Source: a virus. From it: 22,102 nucleotides of DNA. This document shows, piece by piece, positions 14,829 through 22,102 of the stretch. Position 1 is the first letter of the stretch. Each line of letters opens with the position of its first letter. The position numbers were made by a program, and so were the translations under genes. Location of the stretch: positions 1-22,102 of IMG/VR virus record IMGVR_UViG_3300020477_000150, one strand, 5' to 3'. The notes beneath the pieces were generated by a model. It searched no databases and was not told the origin of the DNA. It was given only the letters and a program-made list of their open reading frames with translations.

Positions 14829-14841
14829 GAGGGCAAGATGA

Positions 14842-15087
14842 TTGAAAAAACTTATTTTAATATTAATGATGATGACGATGTTTACCTACCCTTCCTTTGC
14901 CAGCGCGCCACCACAAAAACAAAAATTCTATGATTTTGGTGAGCAATTGATTAATGGCGAAATCAGGAAGCCAACAGCGATATACATGGATGTCAGAAGA
15001 AGGGCAAAATTCAATAGACTTCTTAAACTCAAGAAGAGTTTTCTTCCAAGATTGTTTGATACAGCAAAGAATAAAATTTTTAAGTAA
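14842..15087 (+). CDS. Small exported protein with signal peptide
   Basis: 81 residues from TTG 14842; TAGGAGGG ends about nine bases upstream. Residues 1-21 (MKKLILILMMMTMFTYPSFAS) form a clear signal peptide with a likely cut after Ala/Ser near 20-22, leaving about 60 residues in the periplasm or outside. The mature part, YDFGEQLINGEIRKPTAIY then RAKFNRLLKLKKSFLP, is basic and matches a small family conserved in many T4-like phages that has no known function. ATG 14838 opens a competing 31-codon frame with no signal peptide, which I reject. Exclusion of other phages or altering the envelope are possible roles but unproven. Confidence 0.7.
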   Translation: MKKLILILMMMTMFTYPSFASAPPQKQKFYDFGEQLINGEIRKPTAIYMDVRRRAKFNRLLKLKKSFLPRLFDTAKNKIFK

Positions 15088-15126
15088 AACTTTTTTTCTA
15101 ATCCTTTTAATGACTTATAAAATAGC

Positions 15127-15155
15127 TTGACTTCTTTAATAAGAAATAATATACT
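15127..15155 (+). promoter_or_regulatory. Sigma70-type promoter before the helicase/RNR operon
   Basis: TTGACT at 15127-15132, a 17-base spacer and TATACT at 15150-15155. The start would fall near 15162, leaving a leader of about 18 bases containing GAGGTG (15171-15176) before ATG 15180. The upstream 92-base gap holds no other feature I can see. Confidence 0.7.
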
Positions 15156-15179
15156 TACTTTACATTTTAACGAGGTGAC

Positions 15180-16544
15180 ATGGAAAATCTAGGCGTCTTT
15201 GGTAAAAATTTCCAAGAAAATTTATGTAAATTACTGGTGCAGGATCGGGCATTTTGCGACCAGATGCAAGAAGTTTTGGACACTGGCTTCTTCGAACTAA
15301 AATATCTTCAAGTGTTCGCAAAAAAACTCTTTGACTACAAGGACAAGTATAAAACCCACCCAGCGAATGGAACGTTAAATTCCATATTCAATACAGAGCT
15401 GGAACTTGAGAACGATGTCATTCAGAAACAAGTGAAAGACTTTTTTGTTCGAGTTCAAGCGGCATCGGAACTTAGAGATGTCGAGTACATCAAATCGACC
15501 AGTTTAGACTTCTGTAAGAAACAGGTTTTGAAAGACGCAATGATGAAGTCTGTACCGCTCTTAAACCAGTGTTCTTTTGAAGAAATCGAAAAGTTAATTA
15601 CGAAAGCTTTACGATCTGGTATGGATAATGATTTTGGATATGACTATATAAAAGACTTTGAAGAGCGTTTTAAATTCAAAGCACGTCATCCAGTTGGAAC
15701 CGGCTGGGACAAAATAGATAATCTAACGAAAGGCGGCCTCGGTGCAGGCGAATTAACAGTTGTTATAGCACCAACAGGCGCAGGAAAATCACATGTGCTT
15801 GTTCACTTGGGCTCCGAAGCATTAAAGCAGGGTAAAAACGTTGTACATTATACACTAGAATTGTCCGATACTGCAGTTGCCCGACGATATGACGCCTGCC
15901 TCACCGGGCACAACCTAGACGAGCTTCTAGAACAAAAAGATTCCATTTTTGATAAGATTAAAGATGTCGATGGACAGCTCATAATTAAAGAGTACCCAAC
16001 AAAATCTGCAACGACAGTTACGATTAAAAATCATTTGGAAAAAGTTCGACAAAACCAAATGGAAGTTGATATGGTTATTGTGGATTATGGCGATCTTTTA
16101 CGAGGGACTTATAGAACAGCGGAGAAGCGCCACGAGCTAGAATCAATTTATGAGGAGCTGAGAGGAATCGCACAAGAATTCAATTGTCCCCTCGTCACAG
16201 CCTCACAAACAAACCGCAAGGGACTAAGCGAAGAGGTAATCACCATGGAGTCGATCTCAGAAGCATTTAATAAATGTTTTGTTGCAGACTTCATTATCAG
16301 TCTATCAAGGACAATCAAAGATAAAAATAGCAACATTGGAAGAATATTTGTTGCAAAGAACAGAAATGGCCCAGACGGAATTATCTTTTCCATTTTTATG
16401 GATACTGGTTCTGTTTCTATAAAAGTTTTGGAACAAGACGATGTTTGTCAAATCCAACGGGACGAACAAAGGAATAGAAACCAGCGAGATTTAGATACCG
16501 CCAAGAGAATCTACAAGCAGATGTTAAAACAGAAGGAGAAATGA
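15180..16544 (+). CDS. gp41: DnaB-family replicative helicase (T4 gp41-like)
   Basis: 454 residues. An N-terminal helical domain (about 1-150) has DnaB-like FQENLCKLLV and FFELKYLQVF segments. The RecA-type motor follows: GTGWDKIDNLTKGGLGAGEL leads into Walker A APTGAGKS (197-204), Walker B is MVIVDYGDLL with D302, and a TASQTN sensor segment and an arginine-finger region (FVAKNRNGP) follow. It should form a hexamer on the lagging strand and unwind 5'-3' ahead of the polymerase. No primase or gp59-type loader is in this window. It heads an operon with the ribonucleotide reductase starting one base after its stop region. Confidence 0.9.
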   Translation: MENLGVFGKNFQENLCKLLVQDRAFCDQMQEVLDTGFFELKYLQVFAKKLFDYKDKYKTHPANGTLNSIFNTELELENDVIQKQVKDFFVRVQAASELRDVEYIKSTSLDFCKKQVLKDAMMKSVPLLNQCSFEEIEKLITKALRSGMDNDFGYDYIKDFEERFKFKARHPVGTGWDKIDNLTKGGLGAGELTVVIAPTGAGKSHVLVHLGSEALKQGKNVVHYTLELSDTAVARRYDACLTGHNLDELLEQKDSIFDKIKDVDGQLIIKEYPTKSATTVTIKNHLEKVRQNQMEVDMVIVDYGDLLRGTYRTAEKRHELESIYEELRGIAQEFNCPLVTASQTNRKGLSEEVITMESISEAFNKCFVADFIISLSRTIKDKNSNIGRIFVAKNRNGPDGIIFSIFMDTGSVSIKVLEQDDVCQIQRDEQRNRNQRDLDTAKRIYKQMLKQKEK

Positions 16545-16545
16545 T

Positions 16546-18414
16546 ATGGAAGAGAACATTGCTAATGAAATATTGTCAGATATCACGGTACACATGAAAT
16601 ATGCGCGTTATTTGCCAAAGAAAGAGCGCCGAGAATCATGGAAAGAGTTAGTTACAAGAAATAAAAAAATGCACCTCAAGAAGTTTCCAGAACTGAAAGA
16701 GGAGATCAACGAAGCGTATAAATATGTTTATGAAAAAAAAGTTCTTCCTTCTATGCGTTCGATGCAATTTGGCGGCAAACCGATTGAGGTAGCTCCAAAC
16801 AGAATTTTTAATTGTGCATATCTTCCCATTGATGACTGGCGAGCCTTTAGTGAAACAATGTTCCTTCTTCTTGGTGGTACTGGTGTTGGATTCAGCGTTC
16901 AGAAACATCACACTGAAAAACTTCCAGAAATTCAAAAACCTTCAGAAAAGAGAACACGCAGGTTCCTTGTCAATGATTCCATTGAAGGTTGGGCAGATGC
17001 CGTAAAGGCATTGATGAGAAGTTATTTTAAGGGTGGTTCCAAGGTTAGATTTGATTACAGCGATATTCGACCGAAAGGCGCCAAACTTTTGACCTCTGGA
17101 GGCACCGCTCCGGGACCACAGCCTCTCAAAGAGTGCTTGGTAAAAATTGATGGCATCTTGCGAGAGAAAGAATCAGGAGATAAGTTATCCACCATTGAAG
17201 TTCATGACATTATCTGTTATGTTGCAGATGCAGTCCTTGCTGGTGGCATCCGCCGAGCGGCGTTGATTTCCCTATTCAGCGCAGACGATAAGGAAATGCT
17301 TGCTGCCAAGAGTGGCAACTGGTGGGAAAAGAATCCGCAGAGAGGTCGAGCAAACAACTCAGTTGTATTAATGAGACATTTGATCACCAAGGGATATTTT
17401 AAAGACCTTTGGCAGAGAGTACAAGCTTCAGGTTGTGGAGAACCGGGATTTTATTTTTCCAACGACAAAGACTGGGGTACCAACCCCTGTTGTGAAATCG
17501 CTCTGAGACCCTACCAGTTCTGCAATTTAGTGGAAGTAAATGCAAGTGATTTATCGTCCCAAAAGGATTATGAAGAGAGAGTCAGAGCTGCAACGTTTAT
17601 TGCCACTTTACAAGCGTCCTACACTGATTTTCATTATTTGCGTGAAGTGTGGAGAAGAAATACGGAAAAAGATGCTTTGATCGGAGTTAGTATGACCGGG
17701 ATAGCTTCTGGTAAAGTTTTAAAACTTGATATGCAAAAAGCAGTCAAGACCGTTCTTGAAGAAAATAAAAGAGTTGCGGAGAAGATTAATATTAACCCAG
17801 CTGCTAGAACAACGTGCGTTAAGCCAGCTGGAACGACCTCTCTAACCTTGGGAACTTCTAGTGGGGTTCATGCATGGCATGATAAATATTATATTCGACG
17901 TATTCGCGTGGGGAAGAATGAGGCTATCTACACTCATCTAATAAGAAGGCATCCGGAGTTGGTCGAAGATGAATACTTTAGACCACACGATACCGCTGTG
18001 ATTTCCGTTCCTCAAAAGGCACCGCATGGGTCAATTCTGAGATCAGAAAGTGCTTTAAATATGTTGGAGCGCGTTAAAGAAATTAGTACTGATTGGACCA
18101 AAGAAGGACACATCAAGGGACAAAACACCCACAACGTCTCAGCAACTGTTAGCATCAAAGACAAAGAGTGGGATGACGTTGGTGCATGGATGTGGGAAAA
18201 TCGGAACAGCTACAATGGTTTGAGTGTCTTACCGTTTGACGATAAAGAGCACACTTACGTGCAGGCACCGTTTGAAAGCTGTACAAAAGAGCGATATGAA
18301 ACTTTGTTAAAAACTCTTAAAAAGGTTGACTTAACAAAAGTTTTAGAGTATGATGATAATACAAATTTAACTGGCGAGCTTGCATGCGCAGGCGGTCAGT
18401 GTGAAATAAAATAG
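16546..18414 (+). CDS. nrdJ: Class II (adenosylcobalamin-dependent) ribonucleotide reductase, monomeric type
   Basis: 622 residues. Key residues match the single-chain Lactobacillus-type enzyme. The first redox Cys is C90 in FNCAYL. N313-P-C315-C-E317 carries the radical Cys and substrate-contact Asn/Glu, and C326, exactly 11 residues after C315, is the partner redox Cys. A C-terminal shuttle pair C614/C619 sits in CAGGQC. GGTGVGFSVQ and VKPAGTTSLTLG are family signatures. It makes deoxynucleoside triphosphates using a B12-derived radical, needing neither oxygen nor an NrdB subunit. It is shorter than the about 739-residue reference. AAGGAG lies just upstream. A host with cobalamin supply or uptake is implied. 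Confidence 0.93.
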   Translation: MEENIANEILSDITVHMKYARYLPKKERRESWKELVTRNKKMHLKKFPELKEEINEAYKYVYEKKVLPSMRSMQFGGKPIEVAPNRIFNCAYLPIDDWRAFSETMFLLLGGTGVGFSVQKHHTEKLPEIQKPSEKRTRRFLVNDSIEGWADAVKALMRSYFKGGSKVRFDYSDIRPKGAKLLTSGGTAPGPQPLKECLVKIDGILREKESGDKLSTIEVHDIICYVADAVLAGGIRRAALISLFSADDKEMLAAKSGNWWEKNPQRGRANNSVVLMRHLITKGYFKDLWQRVQASGCGEPGFYFSNDKDWGTNPCCEIALRPYQFCNLVEVNASDLSSQKDYEERVRAATFIATLQASYTDFHYLREVWRRNTEKDALIGVSMTGIASGKVLKLDMQKAVKTVLEENKRVAEKININPAARTTCVKPAGTTSLTLGTSSGVHAWHDKYYIRRIRVGKNEAIYTHLIRRHPELVEDEYFRPHDTAVISVPQKAPHGSILRSESALNMLERVKEISTDWTKEGHIKGQNTHNVSATVSIKDKEWDDVGAWMWENRNSYNGLSVLPFDDKEHTYVQAPFESCTKERYETLLKTLKKVDLTKVLEYDDNTNLTGELACAGGQCEIK

Positions 18415-18422
18415 GAGAAATT

Positions 18423-18713
18423 ATGAGACTTGTTACGCAGAAAAAAGAACTTATTGAAGAGGAATTTTCGAAAGAACAACTTGTTGTGAATTACATCAAG
18501 TCTATGCTTGCATTGGAACAAGCTATGGAACCCTTCAAGGAGCAGAAGAAAGAGCTAAGAAGTGAGTATATTGAGCAGGGCTGGTTAACTAAAGATGAGA
18601 TTTGGTCTGCCGTAAAAGCCTACCGCCTTTATGAAAAGGGTGCCGATATGGACGATCTAAATGATATGTTCGAAGCAGTCGAAAAACAGTTCGGAGTGAA
18701 AAATGAACTTTAA
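18423..18713 (+). CDS. Small helical, charged protein of unknown function
   Basis: 96 residues with AGGAG five bases before the ATG. It is nearly all helix and rich in Glu and Lys: LVVNYIKSMLALEQAMEPF, then KEQKKELRSEYIEQGWLTK, then DEIWSAVKAYRLY, ending in an acidic-helical tail. The pattern 'I..le......k.e....y.e.g.....i..a.r..r' is loosely like the DUF2312/GapR group of small DNA-binding proteins, but that is weak. The last 11 bases overlap the co-chaperonin gene. Conserved in the helicase/RNR operon by position only. Confidence 0.55.
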   Translation: MRLVTQKKELIEEEFSKEQLVVNYIKSMLALEQAMEPFKEQKKELRSEYIEQGWLTKDEIWSAVKAYRLYEKGADMDDLNDMFEAVEKQFGVKNEL

Positions 18714-18987
18714 TCCTTATAACCGTCATGTGTTGTTGAGGAAGACAGAAAAAACACCAGAAGAAAAAAAATCAACAGTTCTGGTTCCGGAGTCCTTCAA
18801 GACAAGTTTTAGACCCTATGACGCCTATGAGGTTGTTGATGTGGCAAAAGATTGCGAGAAAGTTAATTCCAAACATATTAAAAAACGAGTTGTCGTCAAC
18901 AACAGCATGGTTGAAAAGATTATGATTGATGGACGTGAGATTCTTCTGGTTTTAGAGAATCATATCTATGGTGTGATTGAAAAATAA
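18703..18987 (+). CDS. gp31/GroES-like co-chaperonin
   Basis: 94 residues. It starts FNPYNRHVLLRK, then VLVPESFKT and YEVVDVAKDCEKV, and ends ILLVLENHIYGVIEK. These match the beta-barrel pattern of phage GroES replacements (T4 gp31 type), in which the chain begins 'P.n..vLl' and closes with a 'i..i...vygvi'-like strand. T4 gp31 replaces GroES so that GroEL can fold the large major capsid protein. The mobile loop between the first strands is longer and Lys-rich here. ATG 18703 follows GGAGTG and overlaps the previous stop. The call is by pattern, not by high identity. Confidence 0.65.
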   Translation: MNFNPYNRHVLLRKTEKTPEEKKSTVLVPESFKTSFRPYDAYEVVDVAKDCEKVNSKHIKKRVVVNNSMVEKIMIDGREILLVLENHIYGVIEK

Positions 18988-19130
18988 TGAATAAACTTTC
19001 TTTAGTTCATATACTGTTGATGTTGATAGGATTTTTGCCCCTAGTTGTATTTGCCATGCAGTTTGTATTTGTGTTCTTGTCGCTTTTCACCTGCGCAGCA
19101 ATGGTGGTAGCGGATAAAATTTTGGCTTGA
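18987..19130 (+). CDS. Two-span membrane peptide
   Basis: 47 residues; the ATG shares one base with the preceding stop. Two hydrophobic stretches, about 8-23 and 26-42, are joined by a short Met-Gln turn, with a Lys near each end. There is no own ribosome site, so coupling is likely. No family is recognised. It could be a lysis or envelope factor; nothing nearby decides it. Confidence 0.5.
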   Translation: MNKLSLVHILLMLIGFLPLVVFAMQFVFVFLSLFTCAAMVVADKILA

Positions 19131-19810
19131 ATGAAGAATACACATACGGAAGCTCCCTACAGGCTCTGCAACACGCTGAACAAAATAATACTAAGTTAGT
19201 GATTGGTGATTTAAAATTTGTAAAAGATTTTGAACCACATTACCTCAAAGAAGCGTGGGGATTAATTTATTCCAAATTGATGTTGGCAGGGCGTATCTTT
19301 GGCGGTGATTCCGTTAAAAATGCGAGAGTGAACGAGGACGAAATAACGGTAGTCTGTCAGGGTAATGTGGTCAGAACAGCCAAATTCGATAAGCTTTTTG
19401 TATTCAGTGATAAAAATATAACTGGTCTGCCACCAACTATAAAAAGAAATAATCTCTATGAAGTGGTTGACTGTATGGTTCCCAACTCTCTCGTCGCAGA
19501 TAAAGAGGTGGTTATCTCCACAGAAGACAATTTTGTTTCAAAGCTGTATCTGAAAAAAAAGCATAAGAATTCCCCAATAAAGCTCTACGCGGTCTCTAAT
19601 TTACATGAAAAACAACTGTACAGCTTTGACTATTCAGACACTATGGCAAAGTTTAAGAGCGAGCATCTGTTGGGTGAAAGTTCTTTTTTAGGCTCCCACT
19701 CTGGAGGTAAAAGGCTTAAGATATCCTTAGAGGTCACAGAGAGACAAATAAACAAAAAAATGGATACCTACGAAAATACGGAAAAAATAAAATTTGTTTA
19801 TGGAAGTTAA
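19127..19810 (+). CDS. Conserved T4-like phage protein of unknown function
   Basis: 227 residues from TTG 19127, a TTGA stop-start overlap with the membrane peptide. Segments such as KLFVFSDKNITGLPP, YEVVDCMV, YLKKKHKN and LYSFDYSDTMAKFKSEHL recur, by memory, in uncharacterised proteins of marine T4-like phages, with a pattern 'fsD.nitglP...y.v.d....s.....e.....d.fv.k.y.....' and a final basic helical part. No catalytic motif is clear. Pairing with the nucleotidyltransferase-like gene, which starts inside its last 11 bases, suggests a shared pathway. Confidence 0.6.
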   Translation: MNEEYTYGSSLQALQHAEQNNTKLVIGDLKFVKDFEPHYLKEAWGLIYSKLMLAGRIFGGDSVKNARVNEDEITVVCQGNVVRTAKFDKLFVFSDKNITGLPPTIKRNNLYEVVDCMVPNSLVADKEVVISTEDNFVSKLYLKKKHKNSPIKLYAVSNLHEKQLYSFDYSDTMAKFKSEHLLGESSFLGSHSGGKRLKISLEVTERQINKKMDTYENTEKIKFVYGS

Positions 19811-20684
19811 CCCAGTAAACAAAACAAGATTTAATCTTGCTGGCGTCATACCAATCGACGGCCAACCTTTGGATTTTGATTTTCCTTGGCACGATAGTTT
19901 AATATCGATTGGCCACAATTACTTAGCAGCAGAAAAAGCAGTTTTTGATTGTGCAATGGCGGGGTGTGACACGATATGGCTTGTATGCCCAAAAAATATG
20001 CAACCTCTTATAAGACATCGACTGGGTGACTATGTTGTTGATCCCTACAAATATTACAAGACTGCAAAGTTTGCTAACTATCCGGAAATAAAAGAAATTC
20101 CAATATATTATGTTCCATCCCACCCAAGAGACGTGGACCGCCGCACTTCTCTTTCTTGGAGTATCATCACTGGCGCTCACAATGCATGGCGTGTTGGAAG
20201 GAAGATAAGCAAGTGGACAACACCAGATAAATATTTTGTTTCTTTTCCGTATGGGATGTTTACACCATACTATATGGGTGAACATAGAACAAAAATAAGA
20301 AGTGAACAGCCTTTTTGTCTGTCTTATGAGGGAAAAAATTATAAAAATGGTCTGTATCTACCCTTTACTTTTGGTAGTGCAGATTATTTAAATGTGAGAA
20401 GAAAATTTAGAAGTTGCGAGGTGAGGGGAAGTGACAAAGATATGAATTATATTAAAAGAAAAGATGCCTATACTGGTAGATTTTTTACTCATGACTCTGT
20501 TTTTTCTGACGTTTTCGATGAAGGAGTTCACAACGTAGATATACCTTGGTACTATGATGTATCAAGTTGGGATGGTCTAAAAAAATGGCTATCTTCAAAC
20601 AATTCACTTGACAGACCAAAAGATTTTATATTATCATATAGCGAGTTTAATTTACTGGGGAGAGAACTTAATGAAGAAGAGTAG
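19800..20684 (+). CDS. Nucleotidyltransferase/glycosyltransferase-A-like protein
   Basis: 294 residues from ATG 19800 (an in-frame TTG at 19794 is possible). The opening FNLAGVIPIDGQPLDFDFPWHD, then ISIGHNYLAAEKAV, then AGCDTIWLVCPKNMQPLIRHRLGDYV recalls sugar nucleotidyltransferases: an N-terminal strand plus loop, a P-I-x-x-x-P-L element, and a later 'aG...I.lV....' strand. The usual G-x-G-T-R nucleotide loop is not present in standard form. The middle has a Pro-rich YYVPSHPRDVDRRTS and the end is Tyr/Trp-rich. It may build a modified nucleotide or sugar for DNA or virion, but the substrate cannot be read from sequence. It overlaps the DNA polymerase gene by 14 bases. Confidence 0.5.
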   Translation: MEVNPVNKTRFNLAGVIPIDGQPLDFDFPWHDSLISIGHNYLAAEKAVFDCAMAGCDTIWLVCPKNMQPLIRHRLGDYVVDPYKYYKTAKFANYPEIKEIPIYYVPSHPRDVDRRTSLSWSIITGAHNAWRVGRKISKWTTPDKYFVSFPYGMFTPYYMGEHRTKIRSEQPFCLSYEGKNYKNGLYLPFTFGSADYLNVRRKFRSCEVRGSDKDMNYIKRKDAYTGRFFTHDSVFSDVFDEGVHNVDIPWYYDVSSWDGLKKWLSSNNSLDRPKDFILSYSEFNLLGRELNEEE

Positions 20685-22102
20685 TGTGCCATTTGTTGGG
20701 CTTCATGCACATAGTGGCGTCGGTTCGCCATTCGACGGACTAGGGTATCCAGCGGAGCATATGGACTTTGCTTTTGAGAATGGTAATAATTCTCTAGCCT
20801 TAACCGATCATGGAAATATGAATGGGTTGGCATACCAGATTCAGCATGCTCAAGAGATGCACAAGCAAGGAAAGGACTTTAAGCCTATTTTTGGAGTAGA
20901 AGCCTATTTTTTACCAAGCCTTTCCAAATGGAAAGAGGAACTTGAGAGAGTCAGACAAGATAAGAAAGCTAAAAGACAGATTGACACTTCCAAGTCAGGT
21001 ACAACAATAGAAGACGAAAGTACGAAATCTGCCAGTAAAAACATATTAAATCGTAGAAGACATTTAATTCTCTTAGCGCAAAACCAAACTGGGTTGAATA
21101 ATATTTTCTCTTTAGTTTCCAAATCATTCCAGTCCGACAGCTTTTATCGATTTCCAAGAATGGATTATAAAATGCTTGCCAAACACAGTGAGGGAGTGAT
21201 TGCCACAAGCGCATGTCTCGGCGGTGTATATGCTGGTAATTATTGGGAAAACAGAGAACAAGGTTCCGACGCCGTTATAGAAGCGATGAGAAAATCAACA
21301 GAAAAGATGCTTTCAATCTTTGGAGACCGTTGGTACGGCGAGTTACAATGGAATAACATTGCTGAGCAACACGAGCTTAACAAATATATTATTCAGATTA
21401 GTAAAGAGTATGGCATTGAATTGATCTCGACAGCGGATAGTCACTATCCGACGAGGGATGCTTGGAAAGATCGCGAGCTGTACAAGAGGCTTGGGTTCTT
21501 GGGGAAGGGCAAGTTTCCAGAATGGCTGCCTACAGAACTACCGGCAGGCGTCGAGGAAGTTGGTTATGAAGCCTATCCGAAGAACGGTGATGATATGTGG
21601 TCATCATATAAACACTATTCAGACAAGGTTGGAGCTTCTTATAACGACGACCTTATACGAGAGAGTATTGAGAAAACATATAAGATTGCCCATGAGGATA
21701 TAGATTCTTTCATGCCAGACAACTCGGTGCAACTTCCCAGCTTTGTCGTACCAGCCGGAATGACCGCCGATCATGCACTGGTCGCTGCATGTGTTGATGG
21801 AATGCGTTCAATGAATCTGCAGGACAACAAAGAATATTTGAGTAGAATGAAAGAGGAACTCTATACGATTAGTGACAGAGGGTTCAGCAAATATTTTTTA
21901 ACAATGAAGGCAATCACAGACAGAGCCTCCGAGCTACAGCTAACCGGCGCTGGCCGAGGTTCTGCTGCCGGAAGTTTGGTCGCGTATGCACTGGGCATTA
22001 CCCAAGTTGATCCCATCAAATACAGCCTTCTCTTCTCTAGATTTTTGAGGAAAGATGCGAAAGATTATCCAGATATCGACTATGATGTTAGTGACCCAAT
22101 GG
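20671..22102 (+). CDS. dnaE: DNA polymerase III alpha subunit (DnaE type), N-terminal part
   Basis: 477 residues are in the window; the frame is open at the right end. ATG 20671 lies 8 bases after GGGGAG. The PHP domain shows H12-A-H14, D46-H47 in LTDHGNMNG, E77 in GVEAYF, C182 in TSACLGG, and D256/H258 in TADSHY. Its metal ligands look intact, so Mn/Zn-dependent proofreading is possible. The palm begins with GAGRGSAAGSLVAY (about 426-439) and reaches PDIDYD, with D468 and D470 as the first catalytic aspartates. A Lys/Ser-rich insert lies near 90-130. This is the bacterial replicative polymerase family, unlike the family B gp43 of T4. The C-terminal fingers, the beta-clamp motif and OB domain lie beyond the window. 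Confidence 0.92.
   Translation, partial: MKKSSVPFVGLHAHSGVGSPFDGLGYPAEHMDFAFENGNNSLALTDHGNMNGLAYQIQHAQEMHKQGKDFKPIFGVEAYFLPSLSKWKEELERVRQDKKAKRQIDTSKSGTTIEDESTKSASKNILNRRRHLILLAQNQTGLNNIFSLVSKSFQSDSFYRFPRMDYKMLAKHSEGVIATSACLGGVYAGNYWENREQGSDAVIEAMRKSTEKMLSIFGDRWYGELQWNNIAEQHELNKYIIQISKEYGIELISTADSHYPTRDAWKDRELYKRLGFLGKGKFPEWLPTELPAGVEEVGYEAYPKNGDDMWSSYKHYSDKVGASYNDDLIRESIEKTYKIAHEDIDSFMPDNSVQLPSFVVPAGMTADHALVAACVDGMRSMNLQDNKEYLSRMKEELYTISDRGFSKYFLTMKAITDRASELQLTGAGRGSAAGSLVAYALGITQVDPIKYSLLFSRFLRKDAKDYPDIDYDVSDPM

Noticed and set aside
14838-14933. ATG frame of 31 codons behind TAGGAGGG
   Set aside because: Better spaced to the ribosome site, but its product has an Asp run and no family resemblance. 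The overlapping TTG frame gives a textbook signal peptide and a familiar mature part.
15088-15126. T-rich stretch after the exported protein gene as a terminator
   Set aside because: A run of T is present but no GC-rich hairpin precedes it.
1-22102. tRNA genes, CRISPR arrays, insertion sequences, integrase or attachment sites
   Set aside because: Looked for by eye on both strands; no cloverleaf, spaced repeats, transposase or recombinase motifs were seen.

Overview
The window looks like part of the genome of a strictly lytic, T4-related contractile-tailed bacteriophage (myovirus type), probably an uncultured marine or aquatic lineage. Every gene I accept reads left to right. Genes are packed with 1-26 base overlaps or short gaps, the DNA is AT-rich by eye, and the gene content is T4-like: a tail tube end, a gp26/gp51-type baseplate chaperone, a tape measure, a LysM baseplate protein, a gp32-like ssDNA-binding protein, a UvsX recombinase, a gp41-type helicase and a gp31/GroES-like co-chaperonin. 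I see no tRNA, rRNA, CRISPR array, insertion sequence, integrase or attachment site. No host can be named from the sequence.

Layout. 1-8006 is the tail/baseplate block: tail tube C-terminus, gp26-family chaperone with an overlapping small frame, tape-measure candidate, a tube/baseplate adapter candidate, a LysM (gp53-like) protein, a large probable hub or baseplate protein, and a 402-residue protein of unknown role. A promoter at 8003-8030 opens the replication block. That block holds a compact family A DNA polymerase domain (8038-9219), a divergent FtsZ/tubulin-superfamily protein (9219-10064) and a gp32-like protein closed by a hairpin terminator. After it come a zinc-ribbon protein, a small unknown, UvsX, and a Lys/Ala-rich basic protein with a perfect 76-base internal repeat. 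A second promoter (13368-13396) precedes a 5'-3' exonuclease and three small envelope-type genes. A third promoter (15127-15155) precedes the replicative helicase, a B12-dependent ribonucleotide reductase, a small helical protein, the GroES-like protein, a two-span membrane peptide, an unknown protein, a nucleotidyltransferase-like protein, and a DnaE-type DNA polymerase III alpha subunit cut by the window end.

How it fits together. The replication genes suggest a mosaic replisome: T4-like helicase, SSB and recombinase, but a bacterial-style PHP-domain DnaE polymerase. The functions of Pol I appear split between a free 5'-3' exonuclease and a free minimal polymerase domain, which could mature lagging strands or fill gaps. 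The class II reductase supplies deoxynucleotides without needing oxygen or a second subunit, provided cobalamin is available. The most striking item is the FtsZ/tubulin-like protein. It overlaps the polymerase gene by one base and has the fold's landmark motifs in order, but its phosphate-binding glycine loop is degraded.
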